From Arthrobacter sp. YN (GTDB taxonomy: Bacteria > Actinomycetota > Actinomycetes > Actinomycetales > Micrococcaceae), in NCBI RefSeq assembly GCF_002224285.1, contig NZ_CP022436.1:1178001-1242000 (forward strand): 64,000 nucleotides of DNA, in the 5' to 3' direction. The notes below the pieces were generated by a model. That model saw only the letters and a program-made list of their open reading frames with translations, was not told the DNA's origin and did not search any database. Each line of letters starts with the position of its first letter. Position 1 is the stretch's first letter. Below are positions 1-9,603 of this stretch, piece after piece. A program made the translations under genes and the position numbers.

Positions 1-8
1 GGCGCATT

Positions 9-1070
9 TTGGAAGAGCTCCGTATTGAGGCCAACGGCAACCTTGGTCCCATCGATTCGTCCCGCATCCCGCGCTATGCCGGTGCCGCCACCTATGCCCG
101 CCTGCCCCGCCTTGACCAGGTGGCCAAGGCTGATGTCACTGTTGTAGGCGTCCCCTTCGACTCCGGCGTTTCCTATCGTCCCGGCGCGCGCTTCGGCGCC
201 AACCACGTGCGTGAGGCCAGCCGTCTGCTGCGCCCGTACAACCCCGCCTGGGACGTCAGCCCATTCGAGAACATCCAGGTGGCCGACGCCGGCGACATGG
301 CCGTGAACCCGTTCAACATCAACGAGGCCATCGAAACCGTCCAGCAGAACGCCTTGGACCTCACGGCCAACGGCAGCAAGCTGGTCACCCTGGGTGGCGA
401 CCACACCATTGCCCTGCCCCTCCTCCGCGCAGCCGCGGAGCGCGCCGGTGAGCCGATCGCCATGCTTCACTTCGACGCACACCTGGACACCTGGGACACC
501 TACTTCGGCGCCGAGTACACGCACGGCACGCCCTTCCGCCGCGCCGTCGAGGAAGGCATCCTGGATACCGAAGCCATCAGCCACGTGGGTACCCGCGGCC
601 CGCTGTACGGCAAGAAGGACCTCGACGACGACCACCGCTTCGGCTTCGGAATCGTCACCTCTGCAGACGTCTATTACCAGGGCGTGCTGGAAACGGTGGC
701 CAAGATCCGTGACCGCATCGGCAACCGTCCGCTGTACATCTCCGTGGATATCGACGTCCTGGACCCGGCCCACGCCCCGGGTACCGGCACCCCCGAGGCC
801 GGTGGCATCACCAGCCGCGAACTCCTCGAAATCATCCGTGGCTTCCGCGGCATGAACCTCGTCGGTGCGGACATCGTAGAAGTTGCTCCGGCGTATGACC
901 ACGCAGAAATTACCGGTGTGGCAGGCAGCCACGTAGCCTACGAGCTCGTGACCCTCATGGCGGACAATGCCGTCGAAGGCGACCGCCAAGGTGCCCCGAA
1001 CGGCTACGCACAGCAGGCTCTCGGTGCCCGCATCGCAGAGCTCGCCAAGGCAACAGGGGATCAGCGATGA
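9..1070 (+). CDS. speB: Agmatinase-family ureohydrolase (5' end may lie outside window)
   Basis: Cytosolic manganese ureohydrolase of the arginase/agmatinase family, expected to remove urea from agmatine or a related guanidino compound. The metal-binding motifs are visible: GGDH (about residues 129-132), DAHLD (156-160) and SVDIDVLDP (about 246-254), followed by a PGTGTPE segment. The first in-frame start inside the window is TTG at base 9, but the frame is open to the window edge, so the real start could be upstream. The stop overlaps the next start by four bases (ATGA), implying translational coupling with the TPP enzyme. Substrate choice (agmatine, guanidinobutyrate or other) cannot be told from sequence. 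Confidence 0.9.
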   Translation: MEELRIEANGNLGPIDSSRIPRYAGAATYARLPRLDQVAKADVTVVGVPFDSGVSYRPGARFGANHVREASRLLRPYNPAWDVSPFENIQVADAGDMAVNPFNINEAIETVQQNALDLTANGSKLVTLGGDHTIALPLLRAAAERAGEPIAMLHFDAHLDTWDTYFGAEYTHGTPFRRAVEEGILDTEAISHVGTRGPLYGKKDLDDDHRFGFGIVTSADVYYQGVLETVAKIRDRIGNRPLYISVDIDVLDPAHAPGTGTPEAGGITSRELLEIIRGFRGMNLVGADIVEVAPAYDHAEITGVAGSHVAYELVTLMADNAVEGDRQGAPNGYAQQALGARIAELAKATGDQR

Positions 1071-2767
1071 TCGATTTTGATCCCGGCACAGCAGCTCCTA
1101 CCAAGGGCACCAACCAGCGCAACGGCGGGGACCTCGTCGTCGAGACCCTCGAAGCGCTGGGCGCGAAGACCGTTTTCGGTATTCCGGGCCAGCACGCTCT
1201 CGGGCTGTTTGACGCCATGGGCCGCGGCAACCTCCACTTCGTTTCTTCCCGCGTGGAGAACAACTCGGCGTTCGCCGCCGACGGTTACTCCCGCGCCACC
1301 GGCGAGGTGGGTGTGTTGTTCCTGTCCACAGGTCCCGGCGCGCTGACGTCCCTGGCAGGTTTGCAGGAGGCTTACGCCACGGGCGTTCCCATGGTGGTTG
1401 TCGCCAGCCAGATCCCGCTCGATGGCCTGGGTGCACGTCGTAAGGGCATGTTGCACCAGCTTGATGACCAGAAGGCTTCGGCCGCGAACGTCACCAAGAG
1501 CCAGCGACTGATCCAGCACGCTTCCGGTATCCCGTCGGCCATCCAGGACGCCTGGACCGAAGCGATTTCCTCGCCGCAGGGTCCGGTCTGGATCGAAATC
1601 CCGCAGAACGTCCTGCTGGATCCGATCATGGTCCCGCCGGTTGAGGACGCCCTCGCCGAGGCGTTCGACAACCCGCCGCGCGTCGAACTGATCCGCGAGG
1701 CCGTGAAGTGGCTTTCGACGGCGGAACGTCCGGCGATCATCGCAGGCGGCGGTACCCGCCGTGGCCGGGCCGAGAAGTCGCTGCTCTCGATCGCCGAACA
1801 GCTCCGCGCACCGGTCATCTGCACTCCGGGCGGCAACGGTGCGTTCCCATGGACCCATGAGCTGTCCCTGCAGTCCTGGATCGAGGACCGGTACATGACC
1901 GACGTCCTGGAAGACGCCGATGTGCTGATCGTGATCGGGTCCTCCCTGGGTGAAGTGACGTCCAACTACTTCACGTTCGAACCCCGCGGGCGCATCATCC
2001 AGATCGACGCCGAACCCCGCGTCCTCGAATCCAACCGGCCAGGCCTGGGCATCCGCGCAGACGCCGGGCAGGCCCTCGCCGCGCTGGACGAAGCCCTCGC
2101 AGCAGCCGGAGCCTCGGATACAGTAACCCGGTCCTGGCATGGCACCAGCCCGGAAGATGTGGTCAAGGAATCGCTGGCAAAGGTCACAGCGCGCCTGGAA
2201 TCACAGGACCTGGCCAAGGAGCTGAAGTTCATGGCCGACATCCGCGAGGCTGTTCCGGCCGACATGCAGACCTTCTGGGACATGACCATCTCCGCTTACT
2301 GGGGCTGGAGCTGCTGGGACGCCCGTCAGGGCCAGTTCCACTCCGCCCAGGGCGCCGGCGGCCTCGGCTACGGCTTCCCCGCAGCAATCGGTGGAGCCGT
2401 GGGACTGGAAACCACGGGCAAACCAAGCCGTGTGCTGGCTGTCTCCGGTGACGGCTCGTCCATGTATTCCATCTCGGAACTTGCCACGGCCAAGCAGCAC
2501 AACGTCCCGGTCACTTGGCTGATCGTGGACGACGGCGGCTACGGCATCCTGCGGGAGTACATGGTGGGCGCCTTCGGCCAAGCCACCGCTACCGAACTGG
2601 CACGTCCGGACTTCGTCAAGCTTGCCGAGTCCTTCGGCGTCCCCGCCCGCCGGGTAGCCCCGGAGGAAGTGGGGAACGCGCTCAAGGCGTCCTTCGCAGC
2701 GGACGGACCCAACGTCGTCGTGGTTGAAACTCTGCTGAAGATGTTCGGCCCCACGCACTTGGATTAG
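1067..2767 (+). CDS. Thiamine pyrophosphate-dependent enzyme, acetolactate synthase-like
   Basis: A 566-residue protein with the three-domain layout of acetolactate synthase/benzoylformate decarboxylase enzymes: N-terminal PYR domain with the cofactor-activating glutamate in [10 protein letters not shown] (E64), a central nucleotide-fold domain, and a C-terminal PP domain with the TPP motif beginning GDGSSMYSI at about residue 462. The ATG overlaps the agmatinase stop, so the two are co-translated. Nothing here fixes the substrate; the pairing suggests a 2-oxo acid derived from a guanidino or amine compound rather than branched-chain amino acid synthesis, and no small regulatory subunit gene is adjacent. 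Family assignment is firm, reaction unknown. Confidence 0.85.
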   Translation: MIDFDPGTAAPTKGTNQRNGGDLVVETLEALGAKTVFGIPGQHALGLFDAMGRGNLHFVSSRVENNSAFAADGYSRATGEVGVLFLSTGPGALTSLAGLQEAYATGVPMVVVASQIPLDGLGARRKGMLHQLDDQKASAANVTKSQRLIQHASGIPSAIQDAWTEAISSPQGPVWIEIPQNVLLDPIMVPPVEDALAEAFDNPPRVELIREAVKWLSTAERPAIIAGGGTRRGRAEKSLLSIAEQLRAPVICTPGGNGAFPWTHELSLQSWIEDRYMTDVLEDADVLIVIGSSLGEVTSNYFTFEPRGRIIQIDAEPRVLESNRPGLGIRADAGQALAALDEALAAAGASDTVTRSWHGTSPEDVVKESLAKVTARLESQDLAKELKFMADIREAVPADMQTFWDMTISAYWGWSCWDARQGQFHSAQGAGGLGYGFPAAIGGAVGLETTGKPSRVLAVSGDGSSMYSISELATAKQHNVPVTWLIVDDGGYGILREYMVGAFGQATATELARPDFVKLAESFGVPARRVAPEEVGNALKASFAADGPNVVVVETLLKMFGPTHLD

Positions 2768-2792
2768 ACAGCCGCGACCAACATCCCATAAA

Positions 2793-2824
2793 CAGCCCCC
2801 GCACGGAATACCGTGCGGGGGCTG
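2793..2824 (+). terminator. Rho-independent-like hairpin after the TPP enzyme gene
   Basis: A perfect 14-bp stem (left arm 2793-2806, right arm 2811-2824) with a four-base loop AATA lies 25 bases after the stop codon. The following bases are only weakly T-rich (TGCTTGCGTT), but the position fits the end of the agmatinase/TPP operon. Confidence 0.75.
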
Positions 2825-2860
2825 CTTGCGTTGTGGGGAGCCCCTCATCATCTTTAGTTT

Positions 2861-2896
2861 CCCAAAGCAATCAATCTGAGTTATAGTTGCTTTAGG
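2861..2896. promoter_or_regulatory. Candidate MarR operator (inverted repeat)
   Basis: CCCAAAGCAA at 2861-2870 and TTGCTTTAGG at 2887-2896 form an inverted repeat (9 of 10 positions) just upstream of the MarR gene. This is the place where MarR regulators usually bind to control themselves and a downstream exporter. Binding is inferred from position and symmetry only. Confidence 0.45.
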
Positions 2897-2920
2897 CAAA
2901 CAAAAAGAGGGGTGTTTCCC

Positions 2921-3403
2921 ATGTCCGTCGGTTCTGCCACGGCAACAGATCTTGTGCATCAAATTTTCGATCTCCAGCGCACGCTGCGCTGCGTGGTGAC
3001 CGCCCACATGGCCCGCGTTCCCGACGTCGGAATGGCGCTCCAGGGGGTCATGCGGTTCATTGGCGAGGGGGAGACGCGGGCTACCCAACTGGCCACACGG
3101 CTGGGCGTCAGCGCTCCGGTCCTGAGCAGGCATGTCACCGAGCTGGAGGACCTTGGCTTTGTGGTGCGGCGGCCGGATCCTGCGGATGGCAGGGCCCAAC
3201 TCCTCGCCCTGACAGAGAGCGGCGCGGCCAAACTGCGCGAATTCGAAGAACAACGCAGCGTGAGACTGCGGGATTACCTGGCGGATTGGAGCGAGGCAGA
3301 CGCCCTCGAGGCCTCCCAGGTCATCAACAAACTCACTGTGTCCCTCAAGGACTCAATCCGGGCAACGGCGGCCGGCTCCATCACAACACACCAGACAGCT
3401 TAG
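2921..3403 (+). CDS. MarR-family transcriptional regulator
   Basis: A 160-residue winged-helix regulator. The recognition helix region reads TQLATRLGVSAPVLSRHV and the wing contains RRPDPADGRA, both typical of MarR. ATG at 2921 is preferred to an in-frame GTG at 2912 because AGAGGGG (2905-2911) is a good ribosome binding site nine bases upstream of the ATG. The next gene begins eight bases after the stop, so this is a regulator-exporter operon, most likely repressed by the protein itself and induced by an aromatic or drug-like ligand. Confidence 0.85.
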   Translation: MSVGSATATDLVHQIFDLQRTLRCVVTAHMARVPDVGMALQGVMRFIGEGETRATQLATRLGVSAPVLSRHVTELEDLGFVVRRPDPADGRAQLLALTESGAAKLREFEEQRSVRLRDYLADWSEADALEASQVINKLTVSLKDSIRATAAGSITTHQTA

Positions 3404-3411
3404 GAGCCACC

Positions 3412-5538
3412 ATGGCCACACCAGCAGTTCAGAACACCAAGGCGGTGGACGCCTCAGTGAGCCCCGCGGCCAGCAAGGCCGCCGCGCCCATGACCCACCG
3501 GCAGATCATGGAAGCCCTCACCGGGCTCTTGGCAGCCTTCTTCACGGCGATCCTCAGCAGCACCATTGTTGCCAACGCCCTGCCCACCATCATGTCCGAG
3601 CTCAAGGGCACCCAAACCGACTTCGCCTGGGTCATCACGGCCGCGCTGCTCGCGAACGCGGCCACCACGCCCATCTGGGGCAAGCTCGCGGACCTCTTCG
3701 ACAAGAAGCTCCTGGTCCAGCTGAGCATCATCATCTTCGTGGCCGGCTCAGTGATGGCAGGCCTGTCCGAAACCATCCCGCTGCTGCTGACCGCACGCGT
3801 CATCCAAGGTGTAGCGATGGGTGGCCTCACCGCCTTGGCGCAGGCCATCATCGGTTCCATGATCCCGCCGCGTGATCGTGGGAAGTACTCCGGTTACATG
3901 GGCGCCGTCATGGCTGTGGGCACTGCCGGTGGCCCGCTGCTGGGTGGCTTCATCGTGGACAGTCCGCTCGGCTGGCGCTGGACGTTCTTCGTCTGCGTGC
4001 CGCTGGCCGTCGTCGCGCTCATCCTGCTCCAGGTGACCCTGAAGATCCAGCACATCAAGCGCCCCGCCAAGATCGACTGGCTCGGTTCCATCCTGCTGAC
4101 CTCCGGCGTGAGCCTGCTCCTGATCTGGGTTTCCTTCGCCGGCAACCCGGACTACTACGACTGGTTCTCCTGGCAGTCAGCCCTCATGGTGGGAGGCGGT
4201 GTAGCGTTGCTGGCCGTGCTGGTGTTCGTGGAAACCAAAGTTGAGCAGCCGATCATCCCGCTGAAGATCATCACCGAACGCACCACGGCCTTGGCAATCA
4301 TTGCCTCGGTTGCCGTCGGCATCGCCATGTTCGGCTCCTCCACCTTCCTGGGGCAGTACTTCCAGGTTGCCCGCGGTGCCTCTCCCACTGAGGCGGGCCT
4401 GCTGACGCTGCCGATGATCGCAGGCAACCTGATTGGGTCCGTCGCGTCCGGCATCCTGATCAGCCGCTTCGGTAAGTGGAAGAGGTTCCTGATTGCCGGC
4501 TCCGTCCTGCTGATTGGCGGCTTGGCGTTCGCCGGAACCATGGACCACACCACGGAACTGTGGCTCGTTGCGATCTACACGGGCGTTTTCGGCCTGGGCC
4601 TTGGCATGCTGATGCAGAACCTGGTGCTGGCCGTGCAGAACACGGTCCAGGCAAAGGACATCGGAACGGCCAGTGCATCGGTGGCGTTCTTCCGTTCGGT
4701 AGGTGGCGCGATCGGCGTGTCCGTCCTGGGCGCCATCATGTCCAACCATGTGAAGGACCTCGCCGTTGAAGGCATGGCTGCCGCGGGGATCCCTGCACAG
4801 GGCGGCGCCTCCGGTGCCAGCATGGACCTGGCCGATATGCCCGCTCCCGTTGCCGACATCATGAGGGCAGCTTACGGCGATGCCACCGCGCAGATCTTCC
4901 TCATCTCGGCGATCATCAGCGTTGTGGCCCTCCTGGCAGTGCTCTTCATCAAGGAACGTCCGCTGCGCCGGACCGTGGACGCCGCTCCGGAGAAGGAACT
5001 TGTTGCCACGGCCTCCTCGGACGCCGGGATGTCCCTGGACACGGCGTCGATGGACGCGCTGAAGGCGGAGGATCTGACGGCTGACGGCCTGAAGGCTGAC
5101 GGTCTGACAGCGGACGACGACGGCGCAGGCACCTTGGGTGCCGGGCGTCAGGTTCCGGTGGGCGAACGTCAGGTTCCGCGCGCCGAACGCCCTACCTCCA
5201 GGCCGGACTCCGGTTCCGATCTGGATCTTGAGTTCGCCAGGATCCTCACGCAGGAACGCCCGCATGCGGGGAATGACGTGAGGGAAGTGCAGGAGCAGTT
5301 GTCCCGCACCCAGTACGTCCTGGCCGAACAGCAGTTGCAGCTGAGCCGTGCCAATGTGGAACTGCAGGCGAGGTTGCGGGAGCAGCAGGCCATCGCAGAG
5401 CAGCAGGCCCACACCGCCAAGGAACTCGCAGCGATCCGTAAGGAACTGAAGCGGGAACGCCGGCAGCAGGAACGGATGGCGTTGCTGCTCCTCCAAGGCG
5501 TGGAGGCCCGTCCGGACCACGGCAAGCACGCAGGCTGA
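3412..5538 (+). CDS. MFS multidrug exporter (DHA2 type, 14 TM) with coiled-coil C-terminal tail
   Basis: A drug:proton antiporter-like membrane protein of 708 residues. The first ~510 residues hold about 14 hydrophobic segments, with motif-A-like GKLADLFDKK after TM2. Start ATG 3412 is set by TAGGAGCC overlapping the stop of the MarR gene. DHA2 exporters are usually 480-530 residues; here about 198 hydrophilic residues follow. This tail contains short ADGLKADGLTADD-type repeats (about 545-565) and then, from about residue 624 to 700, a glutamine/leucine-rich segment with strong coiled-coil character ending in a basic KELKRERRQQER stretch. The role of the tail is unknown. Confidence 0.88.
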   Translation: MATPAVQNTKAVDASVSPAASKAAAPMTHRQIMEALTGLLAAFFTAILSSTIVANALPTIMSELKGTQTDFAWVITAALLANAATTPIWGKLADLFDKKLLVQLSIIIFVAGSVMAGLSETIPLLLTARVIQGVAMGGLTALAQAIIGSMIPPRDRGKYSGYMGAVMAVGTAGGPLLGGFIVDSPLGWRWTFFVCVPLAVVALILLQVTLKIQHIKRPAKIDWLGSILLTSGVSLLLIWVSFAGNPDYYDWFSWQSALMVGGGVALLAVLVFVETKVEQPIIPLKIITERTTALAIIASVAVGIAMFGSSTFLGQYFQVARGASPTEAGLLTLPMIAGNLIGSVASGILISRFGKWKRFLIAGSVLLIGGLAFAGTMDHTTELWLVAIYTGVFGLGLGMLMQNLVLAVQNTVQAKDIGTASASVAFFRSVGGAIGVSVLGAIMSNHVKDLAVEGMAAAGIPAQGGASGASMDLADMPAPVADIMRAAYGDATAQIFLISAIISVVALLAVLFIKERPLRRTVDAAPEKELVATASSDAGMSLDTASMDALKAEDLTADGLKADGLTADDDGAGTLGAGRQVPVGERQVPRAERPTSRPDSGSDLDLEFARILTQERPHAGNDVREVQEQLSRTQYVLAEQQLQLSRANVELQARLREQQAIAEQQAHTAKELAAIRKELKRERRQQERMALLLLQGVEARPDHGKHAG

Positions 5539-5560
5539 CACCGCCGGTCTGAAGAGGGGC

Positions 5561-5608
5561 GGGACGGAAGCGCCGGCTGGGATTCCAGCCGGCGCTTTTG
5601 CCGTCCCG
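5561..5608 (+). terminator. Strong terminator after the MFS gene
   Basis: AAGCGCCGGCTGG (5568-5580) pairs perfectly with CCAGCCGGCGCTT (5585-5597) over a GATT loop, followed by TTTG. An outer GGGACGG/CCGTCCC pair extends the stem. The MarR-MFS operon ends here. Confidence 0.85.
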
Positions 5609-5794
5609 GGGCTCTGGTGCCCGCTGCCGTCCCTGGATACCTGCGACACGGCAAATACTCCGCTGGGATGATCTTTTCCGTAGGTTGTTTCGCCGGGGCA
5701 ACGGATTTCGTAGAGTAGTGAGGCTAATACTGTCAGCCCTTGCTGCAACACTTCTCTTATCTCATTCGCGCACTTTTTCTAAGGACCCGTGGGC

Positions 5795-7528
5795 ATGCTT
5801 GTCACCCTTATACGGCGCTACTCCAAGCCGTATTTGCCGCAGATTGTGGCCGTGCTGATCTTTCAGTTGGCGTCCACCATCGCCACGCTCTATCTCCCCA
5901 GCCTCAACGCCAAAATCATTGATGAGGGAGTGTCCCGAGGCGACACCGACTTCATCTGGCAGACGGGTGCGCTCATGCTCGCCGTCGCCCTTGGGCAGGT
6001 GCTCACTGCCATCGTCGCCGTGTACTTCGGCTCCCGCGTCGCCATGGCCATCGGTCGGGATTTGCGCCGCAGCGTCTTCCGGCAGGTCAGCAGTTTCTCC
6101 GCCCAGGATGTCAACAAGTTTGGTGCTCCCACACTGATTACCCGTGGAACCAACGATGTCCAGCAGGTTCAGATGCTGGTGCTCATGGGCCTGAACTTCA
6201 TGGTGTCCACGCCTATCATGTGCGTTGGCGGCATCGTCATGGCGCTCCGCGAGGACCTCAACCTCTCCTGGCTCGTCTGGGTTTCCGTTCCTGTCCTGGT
6301 AGCGGTTGTGGGCTACCTCGTGGTCCGGCTCATGCCACTTTTCCGCTCCATGCAGACCAAGATCGACGCCATCAACGGCGTGCTGCGCGAGCAGATCATC
6401 GGTATCCGAGTGGTCCGCGCTTTCGTACGTGAACCCCACGAGGCCAAGCGCTTCGGCGATGCCAATGAGGACCTCACCGCTGTATCCGTGAAAATCGGCA
6501 ACCTGTTTGTCCTGATGTTCCCGGCCATCGGCATGATCCTCCACCTCTCCACTGCTGCCGTTCTCTGGTTCGGCGGCCAGCGCGTGGACTCCGGCGAGAT
6601 GCAGGTGGGCGCGCTCACGGCATTCCTCCAGTACCTGCTGCAGATCCTGATGGCCGTCATGATGGGCACGTTCATGGCCATGATGATTCCCCGCGCTTCG
6701 GTTTGTGCAGACCGCATTGCCGAGGTGCTCGACGTCGAGCCTTCCATCCACAACCCCAGCTCGCCGGTGGTTCCCGCCGAGAAGAAGGGGCGCGTCGAAT
6801 TCCGGGACGTGACTTTCAAGTACCCCGGTGCCGAGGCTCCGGTGCTGAGCAACGTTTCCTTCACTGCTGAGCCGGGCAAGACTCTGGCCATCATCGGCTC
6901 CACGGGTGCCGGCAAGACCACCCTGGTTTCGCTGCTGCCGCGACTCTACGATGTCGCCTCCGGTGATGTACTGCTCGACGGCGTTCCCGTCACCGACATG
7001 GATTCCTCGGAGATCACCAGTCGGGTATCGGCCGTTCCGCAGAAACCGTATCTGTTCTCCGGAACCATCGAGCACAACCTTCGCTTCGGCAAGCCCGACG
7101 CCACTGACGAGGAACTGTGGGATGCGCTGGAAACCGCGCAGGCCAAGGGCTTCGTGGAGGAAAAGTCTGCTGGCCTTAACCGGCGCATCGCCCAGGGCGG
7201 AACCAACGTCTCCGGTGGACAACGCCAGAGGCTTTCCATTGCCCGCGCCTTGGTGACGAAACCCAACGTCTACCTGTTTGATGACTCGTTCTCTGCCCTG
7301 GACGTAGCTACGGACGCCCGGCTCCGAAAGGCCCTGAAGGCCAAAACCCGGGACGCGACCGTCATCATTGTGGCCCAGCGTGTCTCCACCATCGCGGATG
7401 CGGACGAGATCCTCGTGCTGGATAACGGCAGGATCGTTGACCGCGGAACGCACGACGAACTGCTGGAGACGTCACCCACGTACCAGGAAATCGTTGAATC
7501 CCAGCTGAGCGTGGAGGAAGTGGCATGA
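5795..7528 (+). CDS. ABC exporter half-transporter A (degenerate ATP site)
   Basis: A 577-residue fused TMD-NBD exporter with six TM helices followed by an ATPase domain from about residue 330. Walker A is GSTGAGKTT (about 368) and the signature is VSGGQRQR. Walker B reads VYLFDDSFSALD, with Asp where the catalytic Glu is expected. ATG 5795 is preferred to GTG 5789 because AAGGA (5781-5785) then has a normal nine-base spacing. It overlaps the next gene by four bases and certainly pairs with it. Heterodimeric exporters commonly combine one intact and one degenerate ATP site. Substrate unknown (lipid or drug). Confidence 0.9.
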   Translation: MLVTLIRRYSKPYLPQIVAVLIFQLASTIATLYLPSLNAKIIDEGVSRGDTDFIWQTGALMLAVALGQVLTAIVAVYFGSRVAMAIGRDLRRSVFRQVSSFSAQDVNKFGAPTLITRGTNDVQQVQMLVLMGLNFMVSTPIMCVGGIVMALREDLNLSWLVWVSVPVLVAVVGYLVVRLMPLFRSMQTKIDAINGVLREQIIGIRVVRAFVREPHEAKRFGDANEDLTAVSVKIGNLFVLMFPAIGMILHLSTAAVLWFGGQRVDSGEMQVGALTAFLQYLLQILMAVMMGTFMAMMIPRASVCADRIAEVLDVEPSIHNPSSPVVPAEKKGRVEFRDVTFKYPGAEAPVLSNVSFTAEPGKTLAIIGSTGAGKTTLVSLLPRLYDVASGDVLLDGVPVTDMDSSEITSRVSAVPQKPYLFSGTIEHNLRFGKPDATDEELWDALETAQAKGFVEEKSAGLNRRIAQGGTNVSGGQRQRLSIARALVTKPNVYLFDDSFSALDVATDARLRKALKAKTRDATVIIVAQRVSTIADADEILVLDNGRIVDRGTHDELLETSPTYQEIVESQLSVEEVA

Positions 7529-9603
7529 GCGAGCAGAACCAGCAGAAGAAGCGTGGCTGGGCTGCCAAGGCTCAAGCCGCAAAGGATGCCAAGGCAACAG
7601 CCGAAGCTGAGGTAGCAACCGAAGCCCTTGACGACGACGACTTCGTCGAAGAGGAATACGTCCCCTCGGAAGCCGATGGCGGCATGTTCGGCGACGTCCC
7701 GGCAAAGAAGGCCAAGGAGTTCTGGCCGTCCGCCAAGCGGCTCATGGGCCTGCTGAAGCCAGAGGCCGTTGGCGTGTACATCGTGATCGGGCTCGTTATC
7801 GTCTCGGTGGTCCTCAACGTGATCGCCCCCAAGGTCCTGGGTAATGCCATGGACGTGATTTTCGGCGGCGTCGTGGGCCGGCAGGTCCCTGAGGGCGTCT
7901 CCAAAGAGCAGTTCGTGGAACTCATGCGCCAGCAGGGCCAGGGTAACTTTGCGGACATGGTCTCCAAGATGGAGCTCACCAACGGGATCGACTTCCCCAA
8001 GCTGACGTTCCTGATTTCGATCGTGCTCCTGATGTACTTTGTGGCCAACATCTTCCTGTGGGCCCAGGGGTGGTTGCTCAACAGGATCGTCATGCGGGTC
8101 ATCAAGAAGCTCCGCAACGACGTCCAGGCCAAGCTCAACCGTCTTCCGTTGAACTACTTCGACACCCGCCAGCGCGGCGACATCCTGTCCCGCGTCACCA
8201 ACGACGTCGACAACGTCCAGCAAGGCCTCCAGCAGGCGTTCTCCCAGTTGGTCAGCTCAGTGCTCACGGTCCTTGGCATCACGGTCATGATGTTCATCGT
8301 GTCCTGGGAGTTGGCGCTGATTGCGTTGATCGCCCTGCCGTTGTCCGGCATCGTGGCGGGTGTTATTGGTGCCCGCAGCCAGAAGCTCTTCGCAGCACAG
8401 TGGAAGAACACCGGCGCACTGAACGGCCAGATCGAAGAATCGTTCTCCGGCCACGACCTCGTGAAGGTCTTCGGGCGCGATGCCGACATGTTGGAGCGTT
8501 TCGACGAGAAGAACGAGGAACTCTACAAGGCCTCCTTCGGTGCACAGTTCGTGTCCGGCGTCATCTTCCCGGCCATGAACTTCGTGTCCTACCTGTCCTA
8601 CGTCGGCATTGCCGTGGTGGGTGGCCTCCGGGTTGCGTCGGGCTCCATGAGCCTGGGCGACGCCACGGCGTTCATCCAGTACTCTCGCGAGTTCACCCAG
8701 CCGCTGGGCCAGATCGCCGGTATGGCGAACATGCTCCAGTCCGGCGTGGCCTCTGCCGAGCGCGTCTTCGAGTTCCTTGATGCTGATGAGGAAGTCGAAG
8801 AGAACGGCACCCGCCACCTGCCTTCCAAGACCGACGGTCACGTCGAGTTCGAGCACGTCTCGTTCAGCTATGTGGAGGACAAGCCGCTCATTGAGGATCT
8901 GTCCTTCGCGGCTGAACCTGGCCACACGGTGGCGATTGTAGGACCCACGGGTGCCGGCAAGACCACCTTGGTGAACCTCGTGATGCGCTTCTACGAGCTC
9001 AACGCCGGCCGGATCACCTTGGATGGCGTGGACATCAAGGACCTCACCCGTTCAGAGCTTCGGTCCAAGGTGGGCATGGTGTTGCAGGACGCCTGGCTCT
9101 TCGGCGGGACCATCTACGACAACATCAAGTACGGCAACCTGGACGCTACCGAGGAACAGATCATGGAGGCGGCCAAGGCCACCTACGTGGACCGCTTCGT
9201 CCGTGCGCTGCCTGACGGCTACCAGACGATCATTGACGAAGAAGGAAACAACGTCAGCGCCGGTGAGAAGCAGCTGATCACCATCGCGCGGGCCTTCGTC
9301 TCCGACCCCTCGTTGCTGATCCTGGACGAAGCTACCAGCTCCGTGGATACCCGCACCGAACTGTTGCTGCAGAAGGCCATGGCTGCCCTCCGCACTGACC
9401 GGACGAGCTTCGTGATCGCCCACCGCCTCTCCACCATCCGGGACGCAGACACCATTTTGGTGATGGAGAACGGCAAGATCGTTGAGCAGGGCAACCACAA
9501 CCAACTGCTCACCCTCCAAGGCGCGTATTACCGGTTGTACATGTCCCAGTTCGCCGGTGAGGAAGAGACCGCTGTGGATGATTCGACGGCGGTGCACAGC
9601 TGA
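7525..9603 (+). CDS. ABC exporter half-transporter B (intact Walker B)
   Basis: A 692-residue partner of the preceding half-transporter, with an extra ~60-residue charged N-terminal region before the six-helix domain. The ATPase domain has GPTGAGKTT and a complete Walker B, LLILDEATSSVD, but its signature is VSAGEKQL instead of LSGGQ. Combined with the Asp in partner A, this means one composite site (A Walker motifs with B signature) is degenerate and the other (B Walker motifs with A signature) is competent, as expected for a TM287/288-type heterodimer. Cytoplasmic-membrane exporter; substrate not predictable. Confidence 0.9.
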   Translation: MSEQNQQKKRGWAAKAQAAKDAKATAEAEVATEALDDDDFVEEEYVPSEADGGMFGDVPAKKAKEFWPSAKRLMGLLKPEAVGVYIVIGLVIVSVVLNVIAPKVLGNAMDVIFGGVVGRQVPEGVSKEQFVELMRQQGQGNFADMVSKMELTNGIDFPKLTFLISIVLLMYFVANIFLWAQGWLLNRIVMRVIKKLRNDVQAKLNRLPLNYFDTRQRGDILSRVTNDVDNVQQGLQQAFSQLVSSVLTVLGITVMMFIVSWELALIALIALPLSGIVAGVIGARSQKLFAAQWKNTGALNGQIEESFSGHDLVKVFGRDADMLERFDEKNEELYKASFGAQFVSGVIFPAMNFVSYLSYVGIAVVGGLRVASGSMSLGDATAFIQYSREFTQPLGQIAGMANMLQSGVASAERVFEFLDADEEVEENGTRHLPSKTDGHVEFEHVSFSYVEDKPLIEDLSFAAEPGHTVAIVGPTGAGKTTLVNLVMRFYELNAGRITLDGVDIKDLTRSELRSKVGMVLQDAWLFGGTIYDNIKYGNLDATEEQIMEAAKATYVDRFVRALPDGYQTIIDEEGNNVSAGEKQLITIARAFVSDPSLLILDEATSSVDTRTELLLQKAMAALRTDRTSFVIAHRLSTIRDADTILVMENGKIVEQGNHNQLLTLQGAYYRLYMSQFAGEEETAVDDSTAVHS

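Noticed and set aside
5762..7453. Long minus-strand open frame (563 codons) opposite the first ABC exporter
   Set aside because: Composition shadow: His/Gly/Asp-rich translation without domains, while the plus strand has complete ABC motifs.
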